NCBI GenBank assembly: GCA_027493615.1
Contig: JAOSKK010000039.1
Coordinates: 124,001-188,000 of the forward strand
Reading direction: 5' to 3'
Length of the DNA: 64,000 nucleotides
Source: Verrucomicrobiota bacterium
Lineage (GTDB): Bacteria; Verrucomicrobiota; Verrucomicrobiia; Limisphaerales; J093
Below, one piece after another: positions 30,403-40,263 of the stretch; positions within the stretch are counted from its first letter, which is position 1; each line of letters opens with the position of its first letter. The notes beneath the pieces are model-generated. The model worked only from the letters and a program-made list of their open reading frames with translations. It had not been told where the DNA came from and searched no databases. Both the position numbers and the translations under genes were made by a program.

Positions 30403-30711
30403 ATGACCGCGACCACTCTCTACGCCCTCGCCGGCATCGCGCTGTTTGGCCTCGGACTGCACGCCCTGATCGTGCGGGCGCATCTGGTGGCAAGGATTCT
30501 GGCCCTGAACGTCATGGGCGCCGGGGTGTTCATGTTCTTGATCGCCGTGGCGGCACGCAACGAAACCCCTGATCCGGTGCCGCACGCGCTGGTGCTCACG
30601 GGCATCGTGGTGGCGGTGTCGGCGACGGCGCTGGCACTGGTGCTGGCGTTGCGGGTGCAGGCGGTTCGGGGCCGGGCGGGGCTGGCGGAGGAGGAATCCC
30701 CTGACGCATGA
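30403..30711 (+). CDS. mrpC: Mrp antiporter subunit C (MnhC/MrpC, NuoK-like)
   Basis: A 102-residue, three-TM protein: LYALAGIALFGLGLHALIVR, LARILALNVMGAGVFMFLIA and the long third helix. The central segment DPVPHALVLTGIVVAVSATA is the MrpC/NuoK signature (DP.P.ALVLTGIVI..a.Ta). It starts at ATG 30403, 14 bp after mrpB, and overlaps mrpD by four bases (ATGA). Confidence 0.93.
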   Translation: MTATTLYALAGIALFGLGLHALIVRAHLVARILALNVMGAGVFMFLIAVAARNETPDPVPHALVLTGIVVAVSATALALVLALRVQAVRGRAGLAEEESPDA

Positions 30712-32263
30712 CCGACGGCGCGGACACACCGTCCCTGGTCTGCCTGATCGCGCTGCCGTTGGCGGGGGCGGTGGCCGCGTTCTTGTGGCCGCGGCGCGCC
30801 CCGGCCGTGGGGTTGGGCGTGGCGGGGTTGCTCTGGATTCCAGTCCTCGGGTTGCTGATCCGGCTGGTTTCGCAGGGCGAACAACAGTATGAACTCGGCG
30901 GCTGGGCGGTGCCGCTGGGGATCGCGTTGCGCGCGGACGGACTCAGCGTGTTTCTGGTGCTGATGGTGACACTGGTGGGTGGTGCGGTGAGCGGGTACGC
31001 GACGGGATACTTTGGAGGGGTGTGCTGGGGATCCTCGTTTTCTTCCTTGCCGCCGGCAGAGGACGGCGAGGACGGCCGGGACGGAGGCCAGGCGCATGAG
31101 CGGGCCGGGTTCTGGCCCTTGTGGCTGTTCCTGTGGGCGGCGCTGAACGCGCTGTTGCTCTCGCGCGACCTGTTCAACCTCTATGTCACGCTCGAACTGT
31201 TGGGCTTGTCCGCGGTGGCGTTGGTGGCGCTGGCGGACGCGCCGGTGGCGCTGGGCGCCGCGATGCGTTACCTGCTGGTGAGCTTGCTGGGCTCGCTGGC
31301 CTTTCTGCTCGGCGTGGCGCTGGTGTATGCCGGCTACGGGACGCTCGACCTGCCCATGCTGAAAGCAGCCCTGGGAGGGCCGGTCGCGCCGGTCGGACCG
31401 GTGGCGCTGGGGCTGATGACGGCGGGTCTGCTGATGAAGACGGCGCTGTTTCCGCTTCACTTCTGGCTGCCGCCCGCGCACGCCAACGCGCCGGCCCCGG
31501 TCAGCGCGTTGCTGTCCGCGCTGGTGGTGAAGGCGTCGTTCTACCTGCTGCTGCGGTTGTGGTTCGAGGTGTTCGCCGGCGTGGCGACGAGCGGGGCGAT
31601 GCGCTTCCTGGGCGTGCTGGGCGCGGTGGCGGTGTTGTGGGGTTCGTATCAGGCCCTGCGCCAGCCACGGCTCAAACTGCTCGTCGCCTATTCCACCGTG
31701 GCGCAACTGGGCTACCTGTTCCTGCTTTTCCCGTTGAGCAGCGCGGCCGCGGGCGGATTCACCGCGTGGGCGGGAGGCCTCTATTTCGTCCTCGCCCACG
31801 CGTGCGCCAAGGCGGTGATGTTTCTCAGCGCCGGCAGTCTGATGCGGGCCGCCGGACACGACCGTCTGGCCGACCTGGGGAGACGGTGCGCGCGCTGCCG
31901 GTGACCGCCTTTGCGTTCGCGCTGGCGGCGGTGAGCATCATCGGGTTGCCGCCCAGCGGCGGGTTCATGGCCAAATGGCTGCTGTTGAACGCTGCGCTGG
32001 GCGACGGCCAATGGTGGTGGGTGGGGGTCATGGCCGCGGGCACCGTGATGGCCGCGGCCTACACGTTGCGGGTGCTGCGGCTGCCGTTTGTGGGGACGGC
32101 GTCCCTGCCGCCGGTGCGCCGCGTGCCGCGTTCGATGGAGTGGACGACGCTGGCGCTGGCGCTCGCGACGCTGGGGCTGGGCTTCACGGCGGCACCGATG
32201 TTGGAGTGGCTGCGCGTGGGAGCGCCGGTGGGCGGGCCAGGCTTGGTGGGAGGGCCGCCATGA
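30708..32263 (+). CDS. mrpD: Mrp antiporter subunit D (proton-antiporter-like, first copy), one frameshift
   Basis: About 515 residues with some 14 TM helices. Key parts of the Proton_antipo_M family are present: SRDLFNLYVTLELLGLSAVA (conserved Glu in the LYVxxELLG helix), LMKTALFPLHFWLPPAHANA (Lys and H-W-LP.AH), NAPAPVSALLSALVVKASFY and LLVAYSTVAQLGYLF. The frame changes at the G-run 31877-31880, after DRLADLG. The second frame continues ETVRALPVTAFAFALAAVSI and IGLPPSGGFMAKWLLL, exactly the expected sequence. A loop after residue 100 (near 31010-31100) is longer than usual. It overlaps the next antiporter gene by ATGA. Confidence 0.9.
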
Positions 32264-33758
32264 ACTTCGATTCCTGGGTGCTGGTGTTGATCCTGCTCAG
32301 TTCGCTGGTGCCGGCGGTGGTGATCTTTCTGCTGCCGGAGGAGAGCCGTCGCTGGCGCACCGCCATCAATCTGGGCGGCGCCGGTTTGAAACTGGTGCTT
32401 GTGGGCATGGTGGCGTGGGGCGTGTATCACGAGCACACCTATTCGGTGAGCTTTGCGTTGCTGCCGGGCCTGGAGCTCCTGCTGCGGGTGGACGCGCTCT
32501 CCATGCTCTTCGCGGCGTTGTCGGCGTTGCTTTGGTTCGTGACCACGGTCTATGCGGTGGGCTACCTGGAAGGCTCGCCGCGCCGGCGGCGGTTCTTTGG
32601 CTTCTTCAGCCTGTGTGTGACCGCGACGATCGGCATCGCGCTCTCCGGCAACCTGGTCACGTTCCTGATCTTCTACGAACTGCTGACCCTCTCGACCTAC
32701 CCGTTGGTCGTGCATCGGGGCACGGACAAGTCCCTGCGCGCGGGTGGGGTGTACCTCGCCTACACCATAGGCGGCGGGCTGGCGCTGACGGTGGCCATCG
32801 CGTGGCTGCAATCGTTGGCCGGTCCGGTGACGTTCACCACCGGGGCGCGCTGCACCCTGTTGCCAGCGAAAATGCCACGGCCTTGCGGTGGATTTTCGCG
32901 CTGATGATCGCCGGACTGGGCGTGAAGGCCGCACTCGTACCGCTGCATGGCTGGCTGCCGCAGGCGATGGTCGCGCCGGCGCCCGTCAGCGCGCTGTTGC
33001 ACGCCGTGGCGGTGGTGAAGGCGGGGGCGTTCGGCATCGTGCGGGTGGTGTATGACGTGTACGGGGTGAAGCTGGCTTCGCAACTCGGCGCCATGCACTG
33101 GCTCGCGGCGGCGGCGGCGGTAACGATTCTTTATGGCTCGCTGCGCGCGTTGACGCAGGACGATCTGAAGAAGCGGCTGGCCTTCTCGACCGTCAGCCAG
33201 GTGTCCTACATCGTACTGGGGGTGGCGATCTTCGGTCCGCTGGCCTCGGTCGGAGGAACGGTTCATCTGGTGCATCAAGGCTTCATGAAGATCACCCTGT
33301 TCTTCTGCGCTGGCAGCTTCGCCGAGACATTGGGCATTCATCGCGTGAGCGAACTCGACGGCGTGGGCCGGCGCATGCCGTGGACGATGGCGGCGTTCAC
33401 CGTCGGCGCGCTGGGAATGATCGGGGTGCCGCCGCTGGCCGGCTTCATCACCAAGTGGTATCTGGGCACGGGGGCGTGGGAAGCGGGCCAGCCGTGGGTG
33501 GTCGCTTTGCTGGCGGCCAGCAGCTTGTTGAACGCCGCGTACTTCCTGCCGGTGGTCCACGCCGGCTGGTTCAAGCCGCAAGCCGGCCCCTGGCCGGAGC
33601 CACACGTTCCCGCCGGCGCGCGCGGCGAGACGCACTGGATGCTGCTCTGGCCGTCCCTGATCACCGCTGCGCTGGTGGTGGTGATCGGCCTGCTGGCCAA
33701 CGCGCCCTTCACGCCGCTCGAATGGTCACGGCTGCTGGTCGCGCGCGAGTATGAGTGA
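32260..33758 (+). CDS. Second antiporter-like membrane subunit (NuoL/MrpD family), one frameshift
   Basis: About 500 residues starting MNFDSWVLVLILLSSLVPAV at ATG 32260. Family motifs: LIFYELLTLSTYPLVVHRGT (Glu of TM5), LGVKAALVPLHGWLPQAMVA (Lys/His of TM7-8), APAPVSALLHAVAVVKAGAF, LAFSTVSQVSYIVLGVA and GVPPLAGFITKWYLG. The break is between TFTTGA and NATALRWIFALMIAGLGVKA, near 32850-32865. It resembles the NuoL/NuoM-like subunit placed beside MrpD in MBH/Mrp-like operons. It presumably forms one of the complex's ion channels. The start overlaps the mrpD stop, so expression is coupled. Confidence 0.87.
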
Positions 33759-33906
33759 ACGGGATGGGATCTGCCCGAGCGCGCCGCACGATGGCGAAAG
33801 CAATGCGACATCCGAACCTGCAGCGTCCGAGGGGTGTGTTGAACCGCGGGGTGTCCGCCCGGAGCGGACGCGTGCGGCGCCGCGGCGTGTCTGACCGCAT
33901 GCAAGA

Positions 33907-35640
33907 ATGACCGGCCTCCACCCACTGATGCTGCCCCTGGCCGCTGCCGCGCCGCTGCTGCTGGCGACGCTGTGGCCCGCGCGCGCGTGCCGCGCGGCCA
34001 CGGTGCGGCTGACGCCCTGGGCGGCGTTGCCGGCGTTACTGGTGGCACTGCTGGTGCCCGAGAGCGCCACCATCGAATGGCGCTGGCTGCTCTTGGGCGC
34101 TCGCATTGGGCTCGACGGGACCGGGCGGACGTTTCTGTTCTTCACCGCGCTGTTGTGGGGAGCCGGGGCGGTGTTTGGGCGGTCGTACCTGGCCAGGGAC
34201 GCCCACCGAGACCGTTTTTTTCCTGTTCTACCTGCTGGCCATGGCCGGGAACTTCGGCCTGATCCTGGCCTTCGACGCCCCCGTCTTCTACTTCTGCTTC
34301 GCTTTGATGAGCTTTGCATCCTACGGGTTGGTGATCCACAACGGCGACACCGAGGCCCTGCGCGCGGGGCGGATCTACATCTATCTGGTGGTGCTCGGCG
34401 AGGTCCTTCTGTTCGCTGCGCTGGTCACGATCGTGGGGGCCACCGGTTCGACGCGGCTGCCGGTCGCGGCCGACGCTCCGCTGAGTCCTCTGACCTTCGG
34501 TCTGGCCGTGGCGGGATTTGGGATCAAGGCGGGTCTGCTGCCCTTACACGTCTGGCTGCCCCTGGCGCATCCGGTGGCGCCGACGCCCGCCAGCGCGGTG
34601 TTGAGCGGGGCGATGATCAAGGCGGGGGTGATCGGCTGGCTGCGTTTCCTGCCCTGGGGCCAGGCGCCCCAACCGGCCTGGGGAAGCCTGCTCCTCATGC
34701 TGGGCATGGCCGGCGCGTTGTTCGGCGTCGTGGTCGGCCTCACCCAACGGAATCCGAAGACGGTGCTCGCGTACTCCAGCATCAGCCAGATGGGCCTCAT
34801 CATGTCGGCGCTGGGTGCCGGGTGGGTGGCGCCGGAGCACTGGCCTGCGGCGCAGACGGCCCTGTTGCTTTACGCACTGCATCATGGGCTGGCCAAGGGC
34901 GCGCTCTTTCTGGGCGTGGGCGTGGCACAGGCCACCGGCGCGCGCGGACGGACTTGGACGGGGGCGGGATTGCTGCTGCCCGCGCTGGCCCTCGCGGGTG
35001 CGCCGTGGACAAGCGGCGCCGTCGCCAAGTCCGCGCTGCAGGCCGCCGTCGACGCGATGCCTGGCGCGTGGGCCGAGTCGCTGGCGGTGCTGCTGCCGGT
35101 AGCAGCGGTGGGCACGACGTTGCTGATGGCACGGTTTCTGGTCCTGGTCTGGCCGCGCGACTCGGGCCGGGGCCATCTGACCGCGGGGATGTATCTGCCG
35201 TGGCTGGGGCTGCTCGGCGCCGTGGCACTGGCGTCTTATGTGTGGCCGCCCGCGGTGGGGATCGAAGGCGGCTCCTTCGACAGTTCCAAGGCGTGGTCCT
35301 CCACCTGGCCGGTGCTCGCCGGGGGCCTCGTGGGTTGGGTCGCCTGGAAATGGGGCGCCCGCGGGCGCGCCTCCCGGCGATTCCTGCCGGCGACCTGCTG
35401 GCCGTGGGGGAGCGAGCCAGCCATTCATTGCGCACGCACCTGTCCGGCCGGGGCTTGGGCAGTGTGTGGACGCGGGCCGTTGGCGGAGGGGCTGCGGCGC
35501 TTCGACGGGCAGCAGGCAGCCTCGAGGCGGCCTTGCCTGGGCGCCGCTGCGGGCACCGTTTGCAGCGCTGGCCGGTGGCCGGGGGAGTCTTCCTGCTTCT
35601 GATCGTGGTGCTGGCCCTCCTGCTGACACCGTTGAGGTAG
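33907..35640 (+). CDS. Third antiporter-like membrane subunit (NuoL/MrpA-like), several frameshifts
   Basis: About 575 residues. ATG 33907 (MTGLHPLMLPLAAAAPLLLA) starts a polytopic protein of the same family: FALMSFASYGLVIHNGDTEA (acidic residue moved relative to MrpD), GIKAGLLPLHVWLPLAHPVA, TPASAVLSGAMIKAGVIGWL, VLAYSSISQMGLIMSALG and an ALHHGLAKGALFLGVGVAQA helix. The last 60 residues change frame repeatedly (near 34195, 35400, 35515), ending in a TM helix VFLLLIVVLALLLTPLR. The first frame change is close to a run of seven T's at 34215-34221. The 148-bp spacer upstream is the only real gap in the operon. It likely contributes a third ion channel. Confidence 0.8.
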   Translation: MTGLHPLMLPLAAAAPLLLATLWPARACRAATVRLTPWAALPALLVALLVPESATIEWRWLLLGARIGLDGTGRTFLFFTALLWGAGAVFGRSYLARDAHRDRFFPVLPAGHGRELRPDPGLRRPRLLLLLRFDELCILRVGDPQRRHRGPARGADLHLSGGARRGPSVRCAGHDRGGHRFDAAAGRGRRSAESSDLRSGRGGIWDQGGSAALTRLAAPGASGGADARQRGVERGDDQGGGDRLAAFPALGPGAPTGLGKPAPHAGHGRRVVRRRGRPHPTESEDGARVLQHQPDGPHHVGAGCRVGGAGALACGADGPVALRTASWAGQGRALSGRGRGTGHRRARTDLDGGGIAAARAGPRGCAVDKRRRRQVRAAGRRRRDAWRVGRVAGGAAAGSSGGHDVADGTVSGPGLAARLGPGPSDRGDVSAVAGAARRRGTGVLCVAARGGDRRRLLRQFQGVVLHLAGARRGPRGLGRLEMGRPRARLPAIPAGDLLAVGERASHSLRTHLSGRGLGSVWTRAVGGGAAALRRAAGSLEAALPGRRCGHRLQRWPVAGGVFLLLIVVLALLLTPLR

Positions 35641-36047
35641 CGATTCACCCCACGAGTTCGACCCCCACCGGCTCCGGGCCGGGGCTCGCGCAACGGCTCG
35701 ACCCTCCACCCACCCACCTGCGACTTGTGGTTGCGCTTGCGACAAATGGTTGCATCCTGAGGCCTGACTCCGTAAGGGGCGCTTCAGTGGCCCTGGTGGC
35801 CAGGGCTACGGCCCAACCGCGCGAGGCGTCTTGGTCAGGAACCCGAAAGGCTGATCTTTGAACGGTGGGGGCGCCTGGCAAGGGCCCGCGCCGATGGTCG
35901 CGGCAATTTCAGCACCCGGTGGACGCCGCGGCCGGTGCTCTCCGCCGACGGCCAAGGGAAGGCGTGGCTCCTCCGGTTCCACGTGGTTTGGGAGACGATG
36001 ATGGGATTCAAACGGATACGGTGTTGGTCGATGAAGAAAACGAAGTC
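35641..36047. other. Intergenic region between Mrp operon and ATPase, with paired direct repeats
   Basis: No gene was recognised in these 407 bp. Two direct repeats TGCGACNNNNGGTTGC lie at 35719-35734 and 35738-35753, 19 bp apart, i.e. on nearly the same face of the helix two turns on. This is compatible with a tandem operator, but no promoter boxes could be fixed. Confidence 0.4.
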
Positions 36048-38768
36048 ATGAGTCAGACAGCGAACCCTCCTTTTCAGATCAACGGCCCGCATGCGCTAGC
36101 CGCGGACGAGGTCCTGCGCCAGCTCGACACCCGGGCGGAGGGCTTGAGTCGGGACGAGGCGGCCAAACGCCTGCAAGCCGTCGGCCCGAACCGCCTGCCC
36201 GCGACGCCCAAGGAAGGACTGCTCAAGCGGTTCTTCAAGCATTTCCACGACTTGCTCATCTACATCCTCCTGGCGGCGGCGGTCATCACCGCGATGATGG
36301 GGCACTGGGTGGACACGGCGGTGATCTGCGGCGTGGTGCTCATCAACGCGATCATCGGGTTCATCCAGGAAGGCAAGGCCGAGGAGGCGTTGGAGGGCAT
36401 CCGGAAGATGCTCTCGCTCCACGCGCACGCCCGTCGCGGCGGTGAATGGCTGGAGCTGCCGGCGGACGATCTGGTGCCTGGCGACATCGTACGGCTGCGC
36501 TCGGGCGACCGTGTGCCGGCGGATTTGCGGCTGATCGAAACCACCAACCTGCGCATTGAGGAATCCGCGTTGACGGGCGAGTCGGTGTCCTCGGAAAAGC
36601 ACACCGATCCGGTCGCGGCGGATGCCGGGGTGGGCGATCGCCACGGCATGGCTTACTCAGGAACGATGGTCGCCGCCGGCCGCGGCGTGGGGGTGGTGAC
36701 GGCCACCGGCATCGCCACCGAACTGGGCCGCATCAACCGGATGATCGCCGAGGTGCAGACCCTGGCCACACCGCTCACCAGGCAGATGAACCGGTTCGGG
36801 AGACTCCTCTCGGTGGTCATCGTGGGCATGGCGGGGGTGATGTTCCTCATCGGTCGGTGGCTCCACGGATTTTCGCTCAACGAGGTCTTCCTGGCCGCGA
36901 TCGGGTTTGCCGTGGCCGCCATCCCGGAAGGGTTGCCCGCGATCCTCACCATCACCCTGGCGCTGGGCGTCCAACGCATGGCGCGCCGCAATGCCATCAC
37001 GCGGAAGCTCAAGGCCGTGGAAACGCTCGGATCGGTCACCGTGATTTGCTCGGACAAGACCGGCACGCTGACGAAGAACGAGATGACCGTCCGCCACGTG
37101 GTCACCCGTGCCGGGCGCTACCAGGTTGCCGGCACGGGCTACCGGCCGGAGGGTGCGATCACCCGCGATGACCGGGAGGCGACCCTCGACCAACACGCGG
37201 ACTTGCGGGCGCTTGTCGGGGTCCTGGCCGTGGCCAACGACTCGGACGTCGCCGAGGAGAACGGCCAGTGGCGGGTGGTGGGTGAACCGACCGAGGGCGC
37301 ACTGCGGGTCCTGGCACGCAAGACCGGGTTCCCGGGCGACGATCACCCGCGCGTGGCGGTGATTCCCTTCGAGTCGGAAAACAAGTTCATGGCCACCTTG
37401 AACCGCTGTCCGGACGGGGCCACGCGGATCTTTCTCAAAGGCGCACCCGACCGTCTGCTGGACCGCTGTTCGCAACAGCGCGCGGCGGACGGCCCCAGCG
37501 AACCGCTGGACCGCAGGTTCTGGGAGGACCAGATCGAGGAACTGAGCCAGTTGGGCCTGCGTGTGCTGGCCGCGGCGGCGCGCGAGACGGACGTGGAGCA
37601 GACCGAACTGAGCATGGACGACCTGAGGGAAATGGTCTTTCTGGGCCTGGTCGGCATCATCGATCCGCCGCGACCGGAGGCGATCGCGGCGATCCGGATC
37701 TGTCAACAGGCGGGCATTCGCGTGAAGATGATCACCGGCGACCACGCCGGCACCGCCAAAGCCATCGGCAAGGAGATGGGCGTTGGCGACGGCCGGCACG
37801 CGCTGACCGGTGCCGAGCTCGAGGCGGCTTCCGATGAGGACCTGCGTCGTCTGGTGCGGGACAACGACGTGTTCGCGCGCACCAGTCCCGAGCACAAACT
37901 GCGGCTGGTCCAGGCACTGCAGGCCAATGGCGAGGTGGTGGCCATGACCGGCGACGGCGTGAACGACGCCCCCGCCCTGAAGCGGGCCGACGTGGGCGTG
38001 GCGATGGGCATCAAGGGCACGGAAGCCACCAAGGAAGCTGCGGACATCGTGCTGGCGGACGACAATTTCCAGTCCATCGAGCGGGCGGTTGAGGAGGGGC
38101 GCACGATCTACGACAACCTGCGCAAGGCCATCCTGTTCATCCTGCCCACCAACGGCGCGCAGGGCATGGTCATCCTCGTGTCGGTGGTGTTTGGCCTCCT
38201 GTTACCGCTGACCCCGGTGCAAATCCTCTGGGTCAACATGATCGTTGCCGTCACGTTGGCGCTGGCGCTCGCGTTCGAGCCGGCCGAGCCCGGCGTGATG
38301 CGGCGGCCGCCACGCGACCCCGCCGCGCCGATTCTTGACGGCCTGTTTCTCTGGCGGATTGCGTTGGTCTCGCTGCTCATCGGGGGTGCGACGTTGACGG
38401 CGTTCAAGATCGAACTGCAACTGGGCATGTCGCTCGAACTGGCGCGCACGATGGGGGTGAACACGTTGGTGTTCGGGCAGGTGTTTTACCTGTTCAACTG
38501 CCGGTTTCTGCGCGAGTCGAGCCTGCGACCGGAACTGCTGTTCACCAACCGTGCGGCGTGGCTGGCCGTGGGCGTGCTGGTGCTGCTGCAACTGACGTTT
38601 GTCTATGCGCCCTTCATGCACCAGTGGTTCCAGACCGTCCCGCTGGAACTGCGCCATTGGCTTGTGCCGGTGGGCATCGGCCTCGGCGTCTTTCTGATCG
38701 TCGAGCTCGAGAAGGCCGTCTTCCGCCGGATCCGACCTGCATCGCAGGGACGCCGGTCCGGCCGCTGA
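36048..38768 (+). CDS. P2-type cation-transporting ATPase
   Basis: An intact 906-residue protein from ATG 36048. N-terminal cation ATPase domain (HALAADEVLRQLDTRAEGLS); TM1-2 (DLLIYILLAAAVITAMM); actuator domain with ESALTGESVSSEK; TM4 with the ion-site AVAAIPEGLPAILTITLALG; phosphorylation site ICSDKTGTLTKNEMT (Asp near residue 334); nucleotide-binding KGAPDRLL; hinge MTGDGVNDAPALKRADVGVA; TM5-6 with NGAQGMVILV and LWVNMIVAVTLALALAFEPA. PEGLPA and VNMIVA are typical of the P2A/P2D-like group that moves Ca2+, Na+ or K+. The exact ion is uncertain. Its position right after an Mrp antiporter operon suggests a role in Na+ or Ca2+ efflux. Confidence 0.9.
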   Translation: MSQTANPPFQINGPHALAADEVLRQLDTRAEGLSRDEAAKRLQAVGPNRLPATPKEGLLKRFFKHFHDLLIYILLAAAVITAMMGHWVDTAVICGVVLINAIIGFIQEGKAEEALEGIRKMLSLHAHARRGGEWLELPADDLVPGDIVRLRSGDRVPADLRLIETTNLRIEESALTGESVSSEKHTDPVAADAGVGDRHGMAYSGTMVAAGRGVGVVTATGIATELGRINRMIAEVQTLATPLTRQMNRFGRLLSVVIVGMAGVMFLIGRWLHGFSLNEVFLAAIGFAVAAIPEGLPAILTITLALGVQRMARRNAITRKLKAVETLGSVTVICSDKTGTLTKNEMTVRHVVTRAGRYQVAGTGYRPEGAITRDDREATLDQHADLRALVGVLAVANDSDVAEENGQWRVVGEPTEGALRVLARKTGFPGDDHPRVAVIPFESENKFMATLNRCPDGATRIFLKGAPDRLLDRCSQQRAADGPSEPLDRRFWEDQIEELSQLGLRVLAAAARETDVEQTELSMDDLREMVFLGLVGIIDPPRPEAIAAIRICQQAGIRVKMITGDHAGTAKAIGKEMGVGDGRHALTGAELEAASDEDLRRLVRDNDVFARTSPEHKLRLVQALQANGEVVAMTGDGVNDAPALKRADVGVAMGIKGTEATKEAADIVLADDNFQSIERAVEEGRTIYDNLRKAILFILPTNGAQGMVILVSVVFGLLLPLTPVQILWVNMIVAVTLALALAFEPAEPGVMRRPPRDPAAPILDGLFLWRIALVSLLIGGATLTAFKIELQLGMSLELARTMGVNTLVFGQVFYLFNCRFLRESSLRPELLFTNRAAWLAVGVLVLLQLTFVYAPFMHQWFQTVPLELRHWLVPVGIGLGVFLIVELEKAVFRRIRPASQGRRSGR

Positions 38769-38930
38769 TCACGTCGCGGGACGGGAGGTTCCTCCGCGCC
38801 AGCGGTTGCTGCCGCTTCGGCACCGGCCCGGGTCTGGGTTCATGGCCGACCGGGGGTTCCGGGGCAGGACCGCTGGCGACGCCGGGGGCGGCCTTGACCC
38901 CGCCGGCAGCCCGGCCCAGTCTTCGCGGCC

Positions 38931-40171
38931 ATGATCGATGTGGTGCGCCTGACCGGGTTCCTGGAAGGACGCCTTCCCGAGGCGCTCGAGTTGCTGCGCG
39001 CGATGGTGGGCATCAACAGTTTCACCGGGAATCGGGCCGGTGTGGACCGGTTGGGGCGTCTGACCGCGGAGGCCTTTGGGGCCTTCGGGATGCAGGCGGA
39101 GTTCGTGGCTTCGACCCACCCGGCGTGGGGCGATCATCTGGTGATGACGCGTCCGGGGAGTTCGGGCCGGAGCCTGGCGTTGGTATCGCACCTGGACACC
39201 GTGTTCCCGCCGGAAGAGGAGGAGCAGAACGGGTTTCGGTGGCTGCGGGAAGGGGACCGGATCTACGGGCCGGGCACGCAGGACATCAAGGGGGCACGGT
39301 GATGATGTGGATGGTGCTCTCCGCGTTGCAGGCGCTGGCGCCGGTGACGTTCGAGGCGATCACCTGGAAGCTCTTCTGGAATTCCTCCGAGGAGCAGTTC
39401 TCCCCGGACTTCGGGGCGGTGTGCCGCGGCCGCCTCGACGCAGGCACGCTGGCGGCGCTGGTGTTCGAGGCGGAGGGGCGTTTCGAAGACACCCCGCAGT
39501 TGGTGGTGGCGCGCAAGGGCCGGGCGGCCTGGCGGATCTCGGTCCAGGGGCGCGGCGCCCACGCGGGTTCGCATCACCGCCAGGGCGCCAACGCGCTCGT
39601 GCAACTGGCCCACCTGCTGCCCCGGGTTGCGGCGCTCACGGACTACGGACGCGACCTGACGTTCAATGTGGGCACGGTGCGGGGCGGGACGGTGCTGAAT
39701 CGCGTGCCGCACGAGGCGGTGGCGGAAGGTGAGTTTCGCTGCTTCACGTCGGAGGTGTTCGAGGAGGCCCGGGCGGCGTTGCGGGCGTTGGAGGGACGCG
39801 GCGAGGTGGCGAGTGTGGCCGACGGCTTTGCGTGTCAGAGCCGGGTGGAGGTCTTGTCTGAGAGCCAGCCGTGGCCGCGGAATCCCGGTTCGGACCGGTT
39901 GTTCGCTGTGTGGCAACGGGCGGCGGCGGAACTGGGGCGATCGGTGCGGGCGCAGGCCCGGGGCGGGCTGAGCGATGGCAATCTGATCTGGGATGTGGTG
40001 CCGACGCTGGACGGGCTGGGGCCTTGGGGGGAGCATGACCACTGTTCGGAGCGGAGCGCGGACGGGGCGAAGGTGCCGGAGTACGTGGCGGTGAGTTCGT
40101 TTGTGCCGAAGGCCGTCTGGAACGTGAGGGCAATCGAGCGACTGGCAATGGGGTCAAACATTGACATTTGA
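38931..40171 (+). CDS. M20-family metallopeptidase, one frameshift
   Basis: About 410 residues. ATG 38931 (MIDVVRLTGFLEGRLPEALE) leads to the metal-site motifs LALVSHLDTVFPPEEE (His and Asp), GTQDIKGG (bridging Asp) and NSSEE (catalytic Glu pair), then the lid domain GAHAGSHHRQGANALVQLAH, and NVGTVRGGTVLNRVPHEAVA. The frame is lost at the G-run 39290-39294, just after DIKG: five G's where six would restore GTQDIKGGTVMM. No signal peptide is present, so the enzyme is probably cytosolic; it is of the ArgE/DapE/CPG2-like superfamily, substrate unknown. It converges on polX with a 92-bp gap once the true polX end is used. Confidence 0.82.
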
Positions 40172-40263
40172 CATTTGGCGCTGCCCCGAGCGATCCGGGC
40201 TGGAGGATGCGGAGGGCGGAGGCACCAGGTGGGCAGGGGATGTCCAGCCAGTTCCGCGAGCGG

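Noticed and set aside
35738..35754. Possible sigma-54 promoter (TGCGAC...TTGCA)
   Set aside because: The invariant GG of the -24 element is missing and the spacing is off; treated only as a direct repeat.
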